From contig JALNJK010000002.1 of assembly GCA_023268355.1 (NCBI GenBank), positions 186,001-250,000 on the forward strand: a stretch of 64,000 bases of DNA, read 5' to 3'. The first letter of the stretch is position 1. Each line of letters opens with the position of its first letter. Positions 25,459-34,318 of the stretch are shown piece by piece. Position numbers and translations under genes: made by a program. The notes below the pieces were generated by a model. It saw only the letters and a program-made list of their open reading frames with translations, made no database searches and was not told the DNA's origin. This stretch comes from Candidatus Terraquivivens tengchongensis. GTDB lineage: Archaea; Thermoproteota; Nitrososphaeria_A; Caldarchaeales; Wolframiiraptoraceae.

Positions 25459-25550
25459 AACCTTCTCATTCGCTAAAGCATATTGCGATTATTTAACCAT
25501 ACGCACGCAAACTTTTTAACAGAGATGGTTATACAAATCCTTGCACATAC

Positions 25551-26465
25551 ATGATAACAATAATAGGTACTGGAAGAGTTGGTGTTGCGGTAGCGATCCA
25601 CCTAGCCATTAAGGGATTGGATGACATCATGCTGATAGACATTATCGAAGGTTTACCGCAGGGGGAAGCTTTAGATCTCACCCATATGTGCGCCACGCTT
25701 GGTATTGATATTGATATATCCGGATCAAACGATTACAAAGATATGAGCGGGTCCGAACTCGTGATAGTTCCCGCAGGTTTCATAAGGACTGCCGACATGA
25801 GTAGGCTTGACCTGCTCTACAAGAATTCAGAGGTTATAAAGGCTGTCTCGAAGGGCATTAAAGAGTACGCGCCCAACTCAAAGGTCATAATGGTAACAAA
25901 TCCGCTTGACGTCATGACATACCTTGCCTACAAAGTAACGGGATTCGAGAGGAATAGGGTACTTGGGTTTAGCGGCTTACTCGACACTTCGAGGTATAAG
26001 AGTCTGATAGCCAAAGAGCTGGGTGTTGCAGCATCAACTATCTATACAACAATAATCGGAGAACATGGAGATACGATGGTCCTCCTGCCACGTTTTACGA
26101 TGGTTGGGGGTGTTCCATTAGAATCCTTGATACCAAAGGAGAAAATTCAACAGATAATCGAGCGCACGAAGAAAATGGGCGCCGAGATCATAAAGCTGAA
26201 AAAGTGGTCAGCATCGCATGCGGTCGGCGCTGGTGTCGCCACGATGGCAGAAGCCATCATCAAGGATACAAAGGCCGTCATACCAGTTTCGACCTACTTA
26301 CAAGGAGAGTACGGTGTTTCAGACGTCTGCGTAGTCGTCCCTGCTGTAATTGGTAAGAACGGTATTGAGAAAATCATAGAACTTCCCCTGAATGATGAGG
26401 AGAGGGCTGCATTCCTTAAAAGTGTCGAGACAGTAAAATCGGCAATATCCCAGCTCAAGCTTTGA
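25551..26465 (+). CDS. mdh: Malate dehydrogenase (LDH-like family)
   Basis: A 304-residue NAD(P)-dependent malate dehydrogenase. It has the Rossmann loop GTGRVGVA, Asp at the end of strand 2 (LIDI), the substrate loop AGFIRTADMSR with Arg at the position that separates malate from lactate dehydrogenases (Gln in LDH), VTNPLD, and the catalytic His in GEHGD. The usual PG in the loop is AD. A TATA-like CTTTTTAAC lies at 25512-25520. Its location after sucCD fits the citrate cycle. Confidence 0.92.
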   Translation: MITIIGTGRVGVAVAIHLAIKGLDDIMLIDIIEGLPQGEALDLTHMCATLGIDIDISGSNDYKDMSGSELVIVPAGFIRTADMSRLDLLYKNSEVIKAVSKGIKEYAPNSKVIMVTNPLDVMTYLAYKVTGFERNRVLGFSGLLDTSRYKSLIAKELGVAASTIYTTIIGEHGDTMVLLPRFTMVGGVPLESLIPKEKIQQIIERTKKMGAEIIKLKKWSASHAVGAGVATMAEAIIKDTKAVIPVSTYLQGEYGVSDVCVVVPAVIGKNGIEKIIELPLNDEERAAFLKSVETVKSAISQLKL

Positions 26466-26570
26466 TTAGCTCCCTAGTTGATAGGAACACCATTACATCC
26501 CAATTTTTTAATGAGTAAAAAATTTAACCAAGCCGTAGATAGTTTCTTACCTTAAAGGGGGCTCTGTAAG

Positions 26571-27851
26571 GTGGGCATGACAATAACTGAGAAGATATTG
26601 GCTAAGGCAAGCGGCAAGCGCACAGTGAGCCCAGGCGATGTAGTGTTTGCGAACATCGACAAAGTTATGATGCATGACGTCGGCGGTCCTGGTGTCTGGG
26701 CGGTATTCCAAGAACTGAAACCGATAATAGGCGAGATTGAGAAGATATGGGACCCAGATAAGGTATGGCTAACTGAAGATCATTTTGTCCCTCCAATAGA
26801 TAAACAATCTGCTGAAAACATAAAGACGCTTGAAGATTTTGCCAAGAGGTATGGAATACGCAAATATTTCAGGTACGGCTTGGGCCAGTATGGTGTTTGC
26901 CACACTCTGTCCTACGAAGAGGCGCTGGTGTTGCCCGGTGAAGTGTACGTAGGCACGGACTCGCATACAAATACCGCAGGGGTGGTCGGTGCGTTTGCTG
27001 CAGGCTTAGGACACACGGATATAGCATACGTGTTGGTACACGGAAAAACTTGGTTCAGAGTTCCCGAGACTTTGCTGTTCAGGATTTCTGGCGAGCTTCA
27101 ACCTTACTCCACAGCTAAAGATTTATCACTCGCTATACTGCATGAGATCGGAACGGATGGGGCTAACTATAAAGCAATGCAGTTTTCCGGCTCTGCCATC
27201 AAGGCAATGGATATAGACGAGAGGGCCACCTTGACCAACATGTCAACGGAAGCAGGAGCCAAGAACGCTATAATCGAGCCGGATGAACGCCTGCTTCAAT
27301 ACCTGAGGAGTAGGACGGACTCGCCGCTAACGCCCGTTTACGGTGATGAGGATGCTGAATTTTCCGAGGTTTACGACATGGATGCGAGGACGATAGAACC
27401 CCTTGTCGCGAAGCCTTACTCTCCCGGAAATGTGTCCTCTGCAAGGGAGCTTAGCGATGTAGAAGTTGACAGGGTTTACATAGGCTCATGTACGGGAGGT
27501 AAGATAACGGATTTGAGGATGGCTGCAAGCGTTCTAAAGGGGAGGAAAGTGAGGGTTAGGACCGAAATAGTTCCGGCAACCCAAAGGACATACATGCAAG
27601 CCTTGAAGGAGGGACTGATAGAGATATTCTTGCAGTCTGGTGCCCTAATCGGTGCGCCGACATGCGGCCTTTGCTTTGGTGGCCACATGGGTGTGCTTAG
27701 GAAGGGTGAGGTTTGCATCTCGACGACCAACAGGAACTTCCCAGGTAGGATGGGTGACAGAGAATCAAAGACGTACCTAGCATCACCCTTAACGGCCGCA
27801 GCAACAGCCGTAACCGGCAGGATAACAGACCCCAGAGACTTGAGCGGGTGA
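26571..27851 (+). CDS. leuC: 3-isopropylmalate dehydratase large subunit (aconitase family)
   Basis: A 426-residue aconitase-family large subunit with the 4Fe-4S ligands in IGSCTGGKITDL and CGLCFGG, substrate motif GTDSHT and the C-terminal STTNRNFPGRMG. In LeuC the first ligand is usually followed by TNG (CTNG); here it is CTGG. The small subunit starts directly at the stop codon. leuA and leuB in the window favour an isopropylmalate role; homoaconitase or an aconitase-like role cannot be excluded. The start is GTG 26571 or ATG 26577. Confidence 0.85.
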   Translation: MGMTITEKILAKASGKRTVSPGDVVFANIDKVMMHDVGGPGVWAVFQELKPIIGEIEKIWDPDKVWLTEDHFVPPIDKQSAENIKTLEDFAKRYGIRKYFRYGLGQYGVCHTLSYEEALVLPGEVYVGTDSHTNTAGVVGAFAAGLGHTDIAYVLVHGKTWFRVPETLLFRISGELQPYSTAKDLSLAILHEIGTDGANYKAMQFSGSAIKAMDIDERATLTNMSTEAGAKNAIIEPDERLLQYLRSRTDSPLTPVYGDEDAEFSEVYDMDARTIEPLVAKPYSPGNVSSARELSDVEVDRVYIGSCTGGKITDLRMAASVLKGRKVRVRTEIVPATQRTYMQALKEGLIEIFLQSGALIGAPTCGLCFGGHMGVLRKGEVCISTTNRNFPGRMGDRESKTYLASPLTAAATAVTGRITDPRDLSG

Positions 27852-28352
27852 GTGAATTTGGAAGGTGTATTGAGAGGACGCGTCCACAAATACGGCGATA
27901 ACGTGGATACAGACAGTATAATACCTGGAAGGTTCCTGAAAGAGATGGATCCGAAGAAGCTTGCCGAACATGCCATGGAAGGCATAGACCCAGACTTTGT
28001 TAAGAAAGTCAGACCGGGAGACTTCGTCGTTGCGGGTAAGAACTTTGGTTGCGGCTCTAGCAGAGAGCACGCACCAATTGCCCTTAGGTATGCCGGTATC
28101 AAGGCCGTCTTAGCAAAATCTTTCGCTAGGATATTCTACAGGAATGCCGTCGACGGAGGTCATCTTATACCGATTGAAATAGACAACAACGTTTACGAAA
28201 GGTTATCTGATGGCGACGAAATAGAGGTTGACGTATCGAAAGGTATCGTCAGGAACTTGACTAAGGGTGAGGTCTACAACATACGGCCGATACCAGAGCT
28301 TGTGATGAAGATAATCAAGGCTGGTGGAATATTCATGTTTAAACATGAATAA
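27852..28352 (+). CDS. leuD: 3-isopropylmalate dehydratase small subunit
   Basis: A 166-residue swivel-domain subunit pairing with LeuC. Motifs: YGDNVDTDSIIPGRFL near the start and GCGSSREHAPIAL around residues 64-76, with FARIFYRNAVDGG later. The start is GTG at 27852, immediately abutting the leuC stop. Two-subunit enzymes of this kind isomerise 2- to 3-isopropylmalate and often also citramalate in isoleucine synthesis. Confidence 0.88.
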   Translation: MNLEGVLRGRVHKYGDNVDTDSIIPGRFLKEMDPKKLAEHAMEGIDPDFVKKVRPGDFVVAGKNFGCGSSREHAPIALRYAGIKAVLAKSFARIFYRNAVDGGHLIPIEIDNNVYERLSDGDEIEVDVSKGIVRNLTKGEVYNIRPIPELVMKIIKAGGIFMFKHE

Positions 28353-28392
28353 CTTTATAGAGTGCCCTAGACATGCTATAAAATGTGTGACG

Positions 28393-28521
28393 ATGGAACA
28401 GAAAAAGTACCGATGCCCCTATTGCGAGCAATCCTTCGATACGGAAGATGAACTCTCAAAGCATATGGATAAAGTGCATATAGGCAAGGGGTTGCTAGAA
28501 GGCGATAGGAGAAAGCGGTAG
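28393..28521 (+). CDS. 42-residue C2H2 zinc-finger protein
   Basis: A short protein MEQKKYRCPYCEQSFDT... containing one complete C2H2 finger: CPYC, then HMDKVH with 12-residue spacing between Cys and His pairs, and a basic tail ending KGLLEGDRRKR. The frame is open upstream to 28324, but the ATG at 28393 fits a TATA-like ACTTTATAG near 28350-28358. It could bind nucleic acid or protein. Single C2H2 fingers are common small archaeal proteins. Confidence 0.55.
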   Translation: MEQKKYRCPYCEQSFDTEDELSKHMDKVHIGKGLLEGDRRKR

Positions 28522-28537
28522 TCGTAGATGAGTTAAA

Positions 28538-28547
28538 GTTATATACC
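28538..28547 (+). promoter_or_regulatory. TATA-like element before lysine-rich short frame
   Basis: GTTATATACC predicts initiation near 28570. A second TATA-like sequence (TTTCTATAAATG, 28554-28565) follows. The only short frame nearby with strong bias is the lysine-rich one at 28578. Confidence 0.3.
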
Positions 28548-28577
28548 CTAAACTTTTCTATAAATGTTTGAGCAGAA

Positions 28578-28637
28578 TTGGTCAAGGCTAAAAAGAGCTC
28601 AAAGAAAAAGCGCGCTGGATGTAAAAAGAAGAAGTAA
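28578..28637 (+). CDS. Possible 19-residue lysine-rich peptide
   Basis: A TTG-started frame encoding MVKAKKSSKKKRAGCKKKK, with 10 Lys and one Arg in 19 residues. It sits in the 140-base gap between the zinc-finger gene and the DHH gene, behind TATA-like elements. It could be a nucleic-acid-binding micro-peptide or a chance A-rich stretch. The frame from ATG 28564 overlaps it in another phase. I keep it as a candidate only. Confidence 0.25.
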   Translation: MVKAKKSSKKKRAGCKKKK

Positions 28638-28662
28638 GCTTATATCACAAATCAATTTTTAT

Positions 28663-29868
28663 TTATGCGAGTTCTTCCATCTTTTTCAAAAAATCGTCTT
28701 CAGTACCTCTAGGTATCAGAGCCGATGCAGCGGTTAAATGTCCATCACCATAACCTCCAACATAGTCAGCCGCCTCCACAACCAACTTTGATACAGAAGG
28801 CATCGCCCCCTTATTTATGAGCTCTGCCAACAACTTAGGCGCTCTTACAGATACCTTAGTCCACTCACCTTCTATCTCGCCCAACTCTGGTATCACTCGT
28901 GGAAAGTTCATGAAACCAACAAGATACTTTCTTTGGTCGACGAACCCTCTGTATGCCAGAATGGATGTGAACGTTCCTAGGACCTTGGTTCCCATGCCCG
29001 CAAAGCTATCCCCAACGGAGAACCACTGAACCTTCTCATCACGGTTGATACCATGTCTTCTTAAATTGGCCATGACCTTACTAAAGATTTGTTTCCTGTA
29101 CTCCTCCAGCACCTCTACATCGTTTTCATCTAAGCTCCTTTTGATACAAGATTCTACTGCTTTCTTGGGTCCATCAGTGTAATAACCTACGCTTCCAAGT
29201 ATTGTTAGCTTTGTTGATAACCTGTCCCAAGCCTCTCTGAAAGGTATTATGTAATACCTTTCCCTTCCTGCCGATTCTCTGACTTCAACGTCGCCGACTT
29301 CGACAGCATGTTCAAGGGGTATCCTGTTCAGCGATGTTAAACTTCCACCAAGCTCCGCCGAACCTACCACTGACGCCCATGCCATGTGCTTAACGTCCGC
29401 AAGTTTTTCCGCAAAAAGATACGTGGCTGTCGCACCGCTTACGTCCCTCTCACCACTAAATCCGTAAAGTTCAGGGTTAAGATTCAGAACGTTAGGCTTA
29501 CTGACCATAACTGGATCATGATGGTCCAATATTATGACGAGTTTATCTCCAGCCAATCTCTCTATTATTTCGGCTTTTCCCGAGCCTATATCCGTATAAA
29601 CGTATGCGTCGTAATCGGTGCTATGAATTTTAGACAATATCGCAGGGTGTAGCTTTTCGATACAAACCCTGCCCGTCTTAATGCCTGAAGACTCGAAGGC
29701 CGACAGCGCGATCGCCGCTGAACATATGCCGTCTGCATCGTCGTGGTGAATGACGAGAACGTTGTTGGTTGATGCTCTAAAGAGTTCGCTGGTCCTTTTA
29801 AGCTCCTCAGAGTACTTCATAAAATCCACATTAGAGCTCTGATGGATTATACTAAAAGCGGCAGGCAT
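28663..29868 (-). CDS. DHH-family phosphoesterase (RecJ-like)
   Basis: A 401-residue DHH phosphoesterase. Motifs: HHDDADGICSA (41-51), YTDIGS, the name-giving LDHHDP (about 114-119), and the DHHA1 substrate domain with GGYGDGHLTAASA near the C-terminus. Such archaeal proteins are single-strand exonuclease or oligonucleotide hydrolase candidates (GAN/RecJ-like). An in-frame ATG at 29820 is another plausible start. The N-terminus overlaps a short frame in the leader. Confidence 0.85.
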   Translation of the reverse strand: MPAAFSIIHQSSNVDFMKYSEELKRTSELFRASTNNVLVIHHDDADGICSAAIALSAFESSGIKTGRVCIEKLHPAILSKIHSTDYDAYVYTDIGSGKAEIIERLAGDKLVIILDHHDPVMVSKPNVLNLNPELYGFSGERDVSGATATYLFAEKLADVKHMAWASVVGSAELGGSLTSLNRIPLEHAVEVGDVEVRESAGRERYYIIPFREAWDRLSTKLTILGSVGYYTDGPKKAVESCIKRSLDENDVEVLEEYRKQIFSKVMANLRRHGINRDEKVQWFSVGDSFAGMGTKVLGTFTSILAYRGFVDQRKYLVGFMNFPRVIPELGEIEGEWTKVSVRAPKLLAELINKGAMPSVSKLVVEAADYVGGYGDGHLTAASALIPRGTEDDFLKKMEELA

Positions 29869-29957
29869 AACTCTGCATCAACCTCGGACCCGCGCACCGG
29901 CTTCAGGCCTACTATTATGCTATGTTCTAGGCAAAAGATAAGCGTGACCATAGTCAT
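29847..29957 (-). CDS. Candidate 36-residue leaderless ORF before the DHH gene
   Basis: A frame of 36 residues (ATG 29957; a second ATG two codons later at 29951) ends 22 bases inside the start of the DHH gene. A TATA-like GTATTTAAC (29977-29969, minus strand) would start RNA near 29947-29950, almost on the second ATG. It has no motif I recognise. It may be a small coupled protein or simply the DHH 5' leader. Confidence 0.25.
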   Translation of the reverse strand: MTMVTLIFCLEHSIIVGLKPVRGSEVDAELCLPLLV

Positions 29958-30007
29958 GGTTTAGTTTGTTAAATACATATTGCCAGAATATGACCCCGAA
30001 AATACGT

Positions 30008-31177
30008 CTAATCCTGTTTACCTAAAAGCTCTAGAGCTATTTCGTAGTAAATTTTTGCGGCAGCCTCAAGCTCGTCTATCGATACGCTCTCGTTATAGGA
30101 GTGCGCCTGGGAAAGCTCGCCCGGACCCAACACGACGCCTGGTATTCCGGCAGCAAATATCCACCCAAGGTCCGTATAAGCCGGAAAGCCGAAAGGCTCA
30201 GCCTTAACCCTGACTACCTTCGAAACAGCCTCCAAAGCCGCCCGCACTACTGGTTCAGAAGCGCTAACCTCAGTGGCCCTATGGTATTGCACGATAGAAG
30301 TTGAGAAATCCGTACCACGCCTTTCTGACATCACTTTAGATGCCACCTCCTCAAAGGATGCCTTCACGACCTCAGGGTCTTCGCCCGGTATCAATCTCCT
30401 ATCGATAACTATTACGCACTCGTCAGGAATGACGTTAGACTTCACACCGCCGCTTATCATTGTAACGGTTACTGTCGGTTTACCGACCAAAGGATGCCCA
30501 CTAACTTTCGATAGCGAATCGGCCATTCGTTCTATTTCGTTGCAGTAAGAGGCAGCGGCAAGTATGGCGTTAATCCCCTCTTGGGGCATGCTGGCGTGTG
30601 CAGGTTTGCCCTTTACCCTGACCTTCACCTCTAGTCTGCCCTTGTGGGCGGTGCAAACTTTCAACCCCGTCGGCTCGCCCACGATAGCAAAGTCGAATTT
30701 ACTGTACTTTGATAAAAGCGCCTTAGTACCGATACTGCTGACCTCTTCATCGGCGACCGCGGCAAGTACGACCTTGCCGCCTATCTTTTCCTGAACGTTA
30801 AGAAGGGCCTTTAGGCTCGCGGCCATAGCTGCAATCGAGCCTTTTGCATCGGCCGAGCCTCTACCATAGAGTCTGCCATTCCTAATAAGGCCACCAAGAG
30901 GCTCCACTTGCCATTTATCCCGATCGCCAACCGGTACAGTATCCAGATGGGAGTTAAAAAGTAGGGTAGGCCCCGCACGGCTACCCTCCAAAATGCAGAC
31001 AGCATTCGCCCGGACACCGTCCAGCCTGTCTATTGTGGATTTTATACCAAGGTCTGCAAGCCGCTCTGCTAGAAAACTAGCTGCCTCTAGCTCCCTGCCA
31101 GGCGGATTCTCCGTGTTTATCCGCACAAGTGCAGAGGCTATAGTCAGTAAAAATTCCCTGTCTATATGTACATCCAT
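30008..31177 (-). CDS. M20-family deacylase/peptidase (ArgE/DapE-like)
   Basis: A 389-residue zinc hydrolase of the ArgE/DapE/carboxypeptidase group. Metal ligands are visible: His and Asp of FNSHLDT, the bridging Asp in GRGSADAKG, the catalytic Glu pair in ADEEVSS, Glu in VGEPTGL and the C-terminal His in QAHSYNESV. It has the inserted dimerisation domain. The substrate could be an N-acyl or N-succinyl amino acid or dipeptide. A TATA-like GGTTATATC at about 31201-31209 (minus) fits a leaderless ATG at 31177. Confidence 0.85.
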   Translation of the reverse strand: MDVHIDREFLLTIASALVRINTENPPGRELEAASFLAERLADLGIKSTIDRLDGVRANAVCILEGSRAGPTLLFNSHLDTVPVGDRDKWQVEPLGGLIRNGRLYGRGSADAKGSIAAMAASLKALLNVQEKIGGKVVLAAVADEEVSSIGTKALLSKYSKFDFAIVGEPTGLKVCTAHKGRLEVKVRVKGKPAHASMPQEGINAILAAASYCNEIERMADSLSKVSGHPLVGKPTVTVTMISGGVKSNVIPDECVIVIDRRLIPGEDPEVVKASFEEVASKVMSERRGTDFSTSIVQYHRATEVSASEPVVRAALEAVSKVVRVKAEPFGFPAYTDLGWIFAAGIPGVVLGPGELSQAHSYNESVSIDELEAAAKIYYEIALELLGKQD

Positions 31178-31221
31178 GAGAATATTTAATAAAACATCAG
31201 CGATATAACCTTAAAATAAAG

Positions 31222-31419
31222 TTAGACAGTTAGGAGTACCTCGGCAGGTACCTCGATGTACTTCTCGTTGCTGGTCTGCTTCTTCTTTCTCGGTGAGTTC
31301 CTCAAAAGGGTTCCGCAGTAGGGACACCTGACCTTGTCCGTAAGATGGTACACCCTACACCTCGAACAGTACTTGTAACCGTTCGCGTAACTTCTCCTAA
31401 CTTTTCTTGTCGCGCTCAT
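31222..31419 (-). CDS. Zinc-ribbon protein, basic, conserved in Thermoproteota-type archaea
   Basis: A 65-residue basic protein with CSRC and CPYC knuckles (roughly residues 18-21 and 32-35) separated by a short hydrophilic loop, a typical zinc ribbon, flanked by Arg/Lys-rich sequence (SATRKVRRSYANGYKYC; RNSPRKKK). This suggests RNA or DNA binding, possibly in translation or transcription. I recall similar small archaeal proteins but cannot name the function. It lies downstream of the AbrB-PhoU promoter and is divergent from it. Confidence 0.65.
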   Translation of the reverse strand: MSATRKVRRSYANGYKYCSRCRVYHLTDKVRCPYCGTLLRNSPRKKKQTSNEKYIEVPAEVLLTV

Positions 31420-31496
31420 TTTTTATCAAATATTTGTAAAAATTACGATTATTAAACGTTATCTATATATAGTATTTTTTGTATATACTATTAGGA

Positions 31497-32552
31497 ATGA
31501 TTGAGATAAGAAAACTGCAAAAGGTGGGTACAGCAACCCTAACAGTATCCCTGCCTAAAAAATGGGTGTTAAAAAAGGGCTTAAAGCCTGGGGATAGGGT
31601 CACGCTTATAGAAAACGAGGATGGCTCTTTACGCCTAGACGTGGGCGACGTCAAAACAGCAGAAGAAACAGTATTTACGATCAACTATGACCTTTGCAAC
31701 TCTAACAATATACTAAAAAGATTGATAATAGGTGCATACTTACAAGGGGCGGATATTCTAAAAATAATCTCGAGCAACGCGCTAACGACAGACACGATTA
31801 GTGAAATTCAAGCAACTGTTGATAAACTGCCCGGCTTCGAGATAGTAGAGCAGACCTATAGGACCGTACTCATCCAAAGCTTCCTAGATCCGTCAAAGTT
31901 TCCCATAGAGGTTTTGCTGAAAAGGTTACAAATAATGGTGGCTTCCATACTCAACCAAGTAATCTCTTCAATATCTGAAGGCACTCTTGTGAACATCAGC
32001 GAGATAACCAGACAAGAGAGCAAAGTAGATGAGCTATACTTTTTAACGGTTAGACAATTGTTTTTAGCGTTGCGCAGATGGCACCTCGGCATGACCCTTG
32101 GCATAGACAGCCCGACCTATGCAGCCGGTGTACGACTCGTAGCAAAAACGCTTGAAGATATTGGCGATGTGATTGAGAACATGGCAAAGGGATTGAATTC
32201 TGTACATAAATCTTCACTCAAAATAAGCCCCGAGATCGCTAAGAAGATAGGAGAACTTGGCATTATGGTCCAAACACTCTTTAGTAAGACTATGAAAGCA
32301 TTCTTCAGCCTTGATATAGACCTATTGAATGATGTCTTTGACAATATTTCGTATGTATTAGGGCAGCAGGACAGGCTGACTGAGGACATTCTGCTGATGA
32401 TAAACGACGAAAGACTCGTATCATACCTTAAAATTATCTGCTGGGGTCTCAGTTGTATAGCACGTAACTGTGAGGTAATAGCTGAAGTAGCTTTCAATAG
32501 GCTTACAAGAACTCCCTCAAACATTATATTGATTGAGAAAGCTCAACTCTAA
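31497..32552 (+). CDS. AbrB/SpoVT-type DNA-binding domain fused to PhoU
   Basis: A 351-residue protein. Residues ~3-45 are an AbrB-like swapped-hairpin DNA-binding domain (IRKLQKVGTATLTVSLPKKWV, then GLKPGDRVTL). Residues ~90-340 hold two PhoU helical bundles (ExxVDEL, ARNCEVIAE). This architecture is known in archaea as a phosphate-related regulator. No pst transporter genes are nearby. The ATG at 31497 is chosen so that the protein begins directly with the DNA-binding domain; ATG/ATA codons upstream are in the AT-rich promoter. Confidence 0.85.
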   Translation: MIEIRKLQKVGTATLTVSLPKKWVLKKGLKPGDRVTLIENEDGSLRLDVGDVKTAEETVFTINYDLCNSNNILKRLIIGAYLQGADILKIISSNALTTDTISEIQATVDKLPGFEIVEQTYRTVLIQSFLDPSKFPIEVLLKRLQIMVASILNQVISSISEGTLVNISEITRQESKVDELYFLTVRQLFLALRRWHLGMTLGIDSPTYAAGVRLVAKTLEDIGDVIENMAKGLNSVHKSSLKISPEIAKKIGELGIMVQTLFSKTMKAFFSLDIDLLNDVFDNISYVLGQQDRLTEDILLMINDERLVSYLKIICWGLSCIARNCEVIAEVAFNRLTRTPSNIILIEKAQL

Positions 32553-32564
32553 AGGGATTTCAGG

Positions 32565-34241
32565 TTGGGCAAGGGTGAATTAAAGCACAGAAGTCGACAA
32601 ATATCAGAGGGTATAGACAGAGCACCGCATAGGGCGCTACTTAAAGCCTTAGGCTTAACATATGAGGAAATCTCGAGACCATTCGTAGCCATCGCGAATA
32701 GTTGGAACGAGATTGTACCCGGACATATGCATCTGAGAGAGTTGGCTGAGAGAGTAAAGGCAGGAGTTAGACGTGCAGGTGGTAGTCCTTTTGAGTTTAA
32801 CACTATAGCGATATGCGATGGCATAGCGATGGCACATGAGGGCATGAGAGCGTCTCTTCCGAGCCGTGATATAATAGCAGACTCCGTAGAGTTGATGATT
32901 ATGGCACATCAGTATGATGCTGTCGTGGCGATCGCTAGTTGCGACAAAATAGAGCCGGGCATGATGATGGCCTTAGCAAGGTTAAACCTGCCATCGATCT
33001 TCATGAACGGTGGTCCTATGCTGATGGGCGAGAATGGTGGCAAGCGTTTCGCTGTAGGTAATGTGTTTGAGGCTTTAGGTGCATATTACAAGGGTCAACT
33101 CACGCTCGAAGAACTTTATGAAATTGAAAAAGTTGCATGCCCTGGCCCCGGCTCTTGCGCCGGCCTTTACACTGCTAACACGATGGCCGTACTGATAGAA
33201 GCCTTGGGAATGAGCCTGCCGGGTAGCTCCACGATACCAGCAGTTGACGTAAGAAGGCTCTACGTAGCCGAAAAGACCGGCGAGACAATTATGAAAGCCT
33301 TAGAGACCGATTTGAAGCCTAGCGACATCATGACATACGAAGCTTTTAGAAACGCTATAGCTGTTGATGCAGCGATAGGTGGTTCAACGAATGCCGTGCT
33401 ACATTTGATGGCGATAGCCAAAGAACTCGACATAAAGCTGACGCTCGATGACTTTGATGAGGTAAGCAGCAGGACGCCACAACTCATAGAACTGATTCCA
33501 GGAGGAATGTATGCGATGCAAGACTTGGATATGGCCGGCGGCGTTCCAGCCGTAATGAAAAAACTACTCGATGCTGGCTTAATTGATGGGTCCACTATCA
33601 CGATAACAGGCAAAACTTTGGCGGAGAACTTGAGAGAATTCGTCCAACCTACAAAAGTAGAAATCATAAGGTCTGTTGAGAACCCAGTACGTCCAACGGG
33701 AAGTATAGTAATCCTCAGGGGAAGCCTAGCGCCAGATGGTGCTGTCGTGAAGATTTCTGGGGTAAAGAGGCTTAAACATGAAGGGCCAGCAAAGGTCTTC
33801 GATTGTGAGGAAGATGCTTACGCCGCAGTTAAGCAAGGAAACATCAAGGAAGGGGATGTTATCGTGATAAGGTATGAGGGACCAAAAGGAGGCCCAGGTA
33901 TGAGGGAAATGTTGAGCGTTACGTCCGCGATAGTAGGCAGAGGTATGGGAGAATCCGTGGCATTGGTGACTGATGGTAGGTTTTCGGGCGCCACTAGGGG
34001 TCTAATGGTTGGACACGTATCTCCTGAAGCTTTCGATGGAGGGCCGATAGCTGTAGTTAGGAATGGTGACTGGATAAAGATTGACGCGGAGCTGAAGAGG
34101 TTGGACGTCGAACTTGACGAAGACGAGATAAGAAAAAGGTTTGCATCATGGAAGAGACCTGCACCCAAGTATAAAAAAGGTGTGCTGGCGAAGTATGTAA
34201 AGTATGCATCATCGGCATCAGAAGGCGCAGTATGGAGATAG
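32565..34241 (+). CDS. ilvD: Dihydroxy-acid dehydratase
   Basis: A 558-residue IlvD that dehydrates dihydroxy-isovalerate and dihydroxy-methylvalerate in valine, leucine and isoleucine synthesis. Iron-sulfur ligands are seen in SCDKIEPG and [14 protein letters not shown], with [31 protein letters not shown] and GHVSPEA. The TTG start follows the AbrB-PhoU gene by 12 bases, so the two may be co-transcribed. The other branched-chain genes lie about 20 kb away. Confidence 0.95.
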   Translation: MGKGELKHRSRQISEGIDRAPHRALLKALGLTYEEISRPFVAIANSWNEIVPGHMHLRELAERVKAGVRRAGGSPFEFNTIAICDGIAMAHEGMRASLPSRDIIADSVELMIMAHQYDAVVAIASCDKIEPGMMMALARLNLPSIFMNGGPMLMGENGGKRFAVGNVFEALGAYYKGQLTLEELYEIEKVACPGPGSCAGLYTANTMAVLIEALGMSLPGSSTIPAVDVRRLYVAEKTGETIMKALETDLKPSDIMTYEAFRNAIAVDAAIGGSTNAVLHLMAIAKELDIKLTLDDFDEVSSRTPQLIELIPGGMYAMQDLDMAGGVPAVMKKLLDAGLIDGSTITITGKTLAENLREFVQPTKVEIIRSVENPVRPTGSIVILRGSLAPDGAVVKISGVKRLKHEGPAKVFDCEEDAYAAVKQGNIKEGDVIVIRYEGPKGGPGMREMLSVTSAIVGRGMGESVALVTDGRFSGATRGLMVGHVSPEAFDGGPIAVVRNGDWIKIDAELKRLDVELDEDEIRKRFASWKRPAPKYKKGVLAKYVKYASSASEGAVWR

Positions 34242-34318
34242 CGCATTTTATTACAAATTTTAACGTACCGCAAGATTTTTATAGGGTTACGGGCCCACCT
34301 TACTTTTGAGGGAATAAT

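Noticed and set aside
27476-28102. 208-codon open frame on the minus strand across leuC/leuD
   Set aside because: Antisense shadow of two clearly conserved genes; low-complexity serine/leucine-rich translation with no family likeness.
26571-28352. Homoaconitase of lysine synthesis
   Set aside because: No LysW or other alpha-aminoadipate genes in the window; leuA and leuB make isopropylmalate the more likely substrate.
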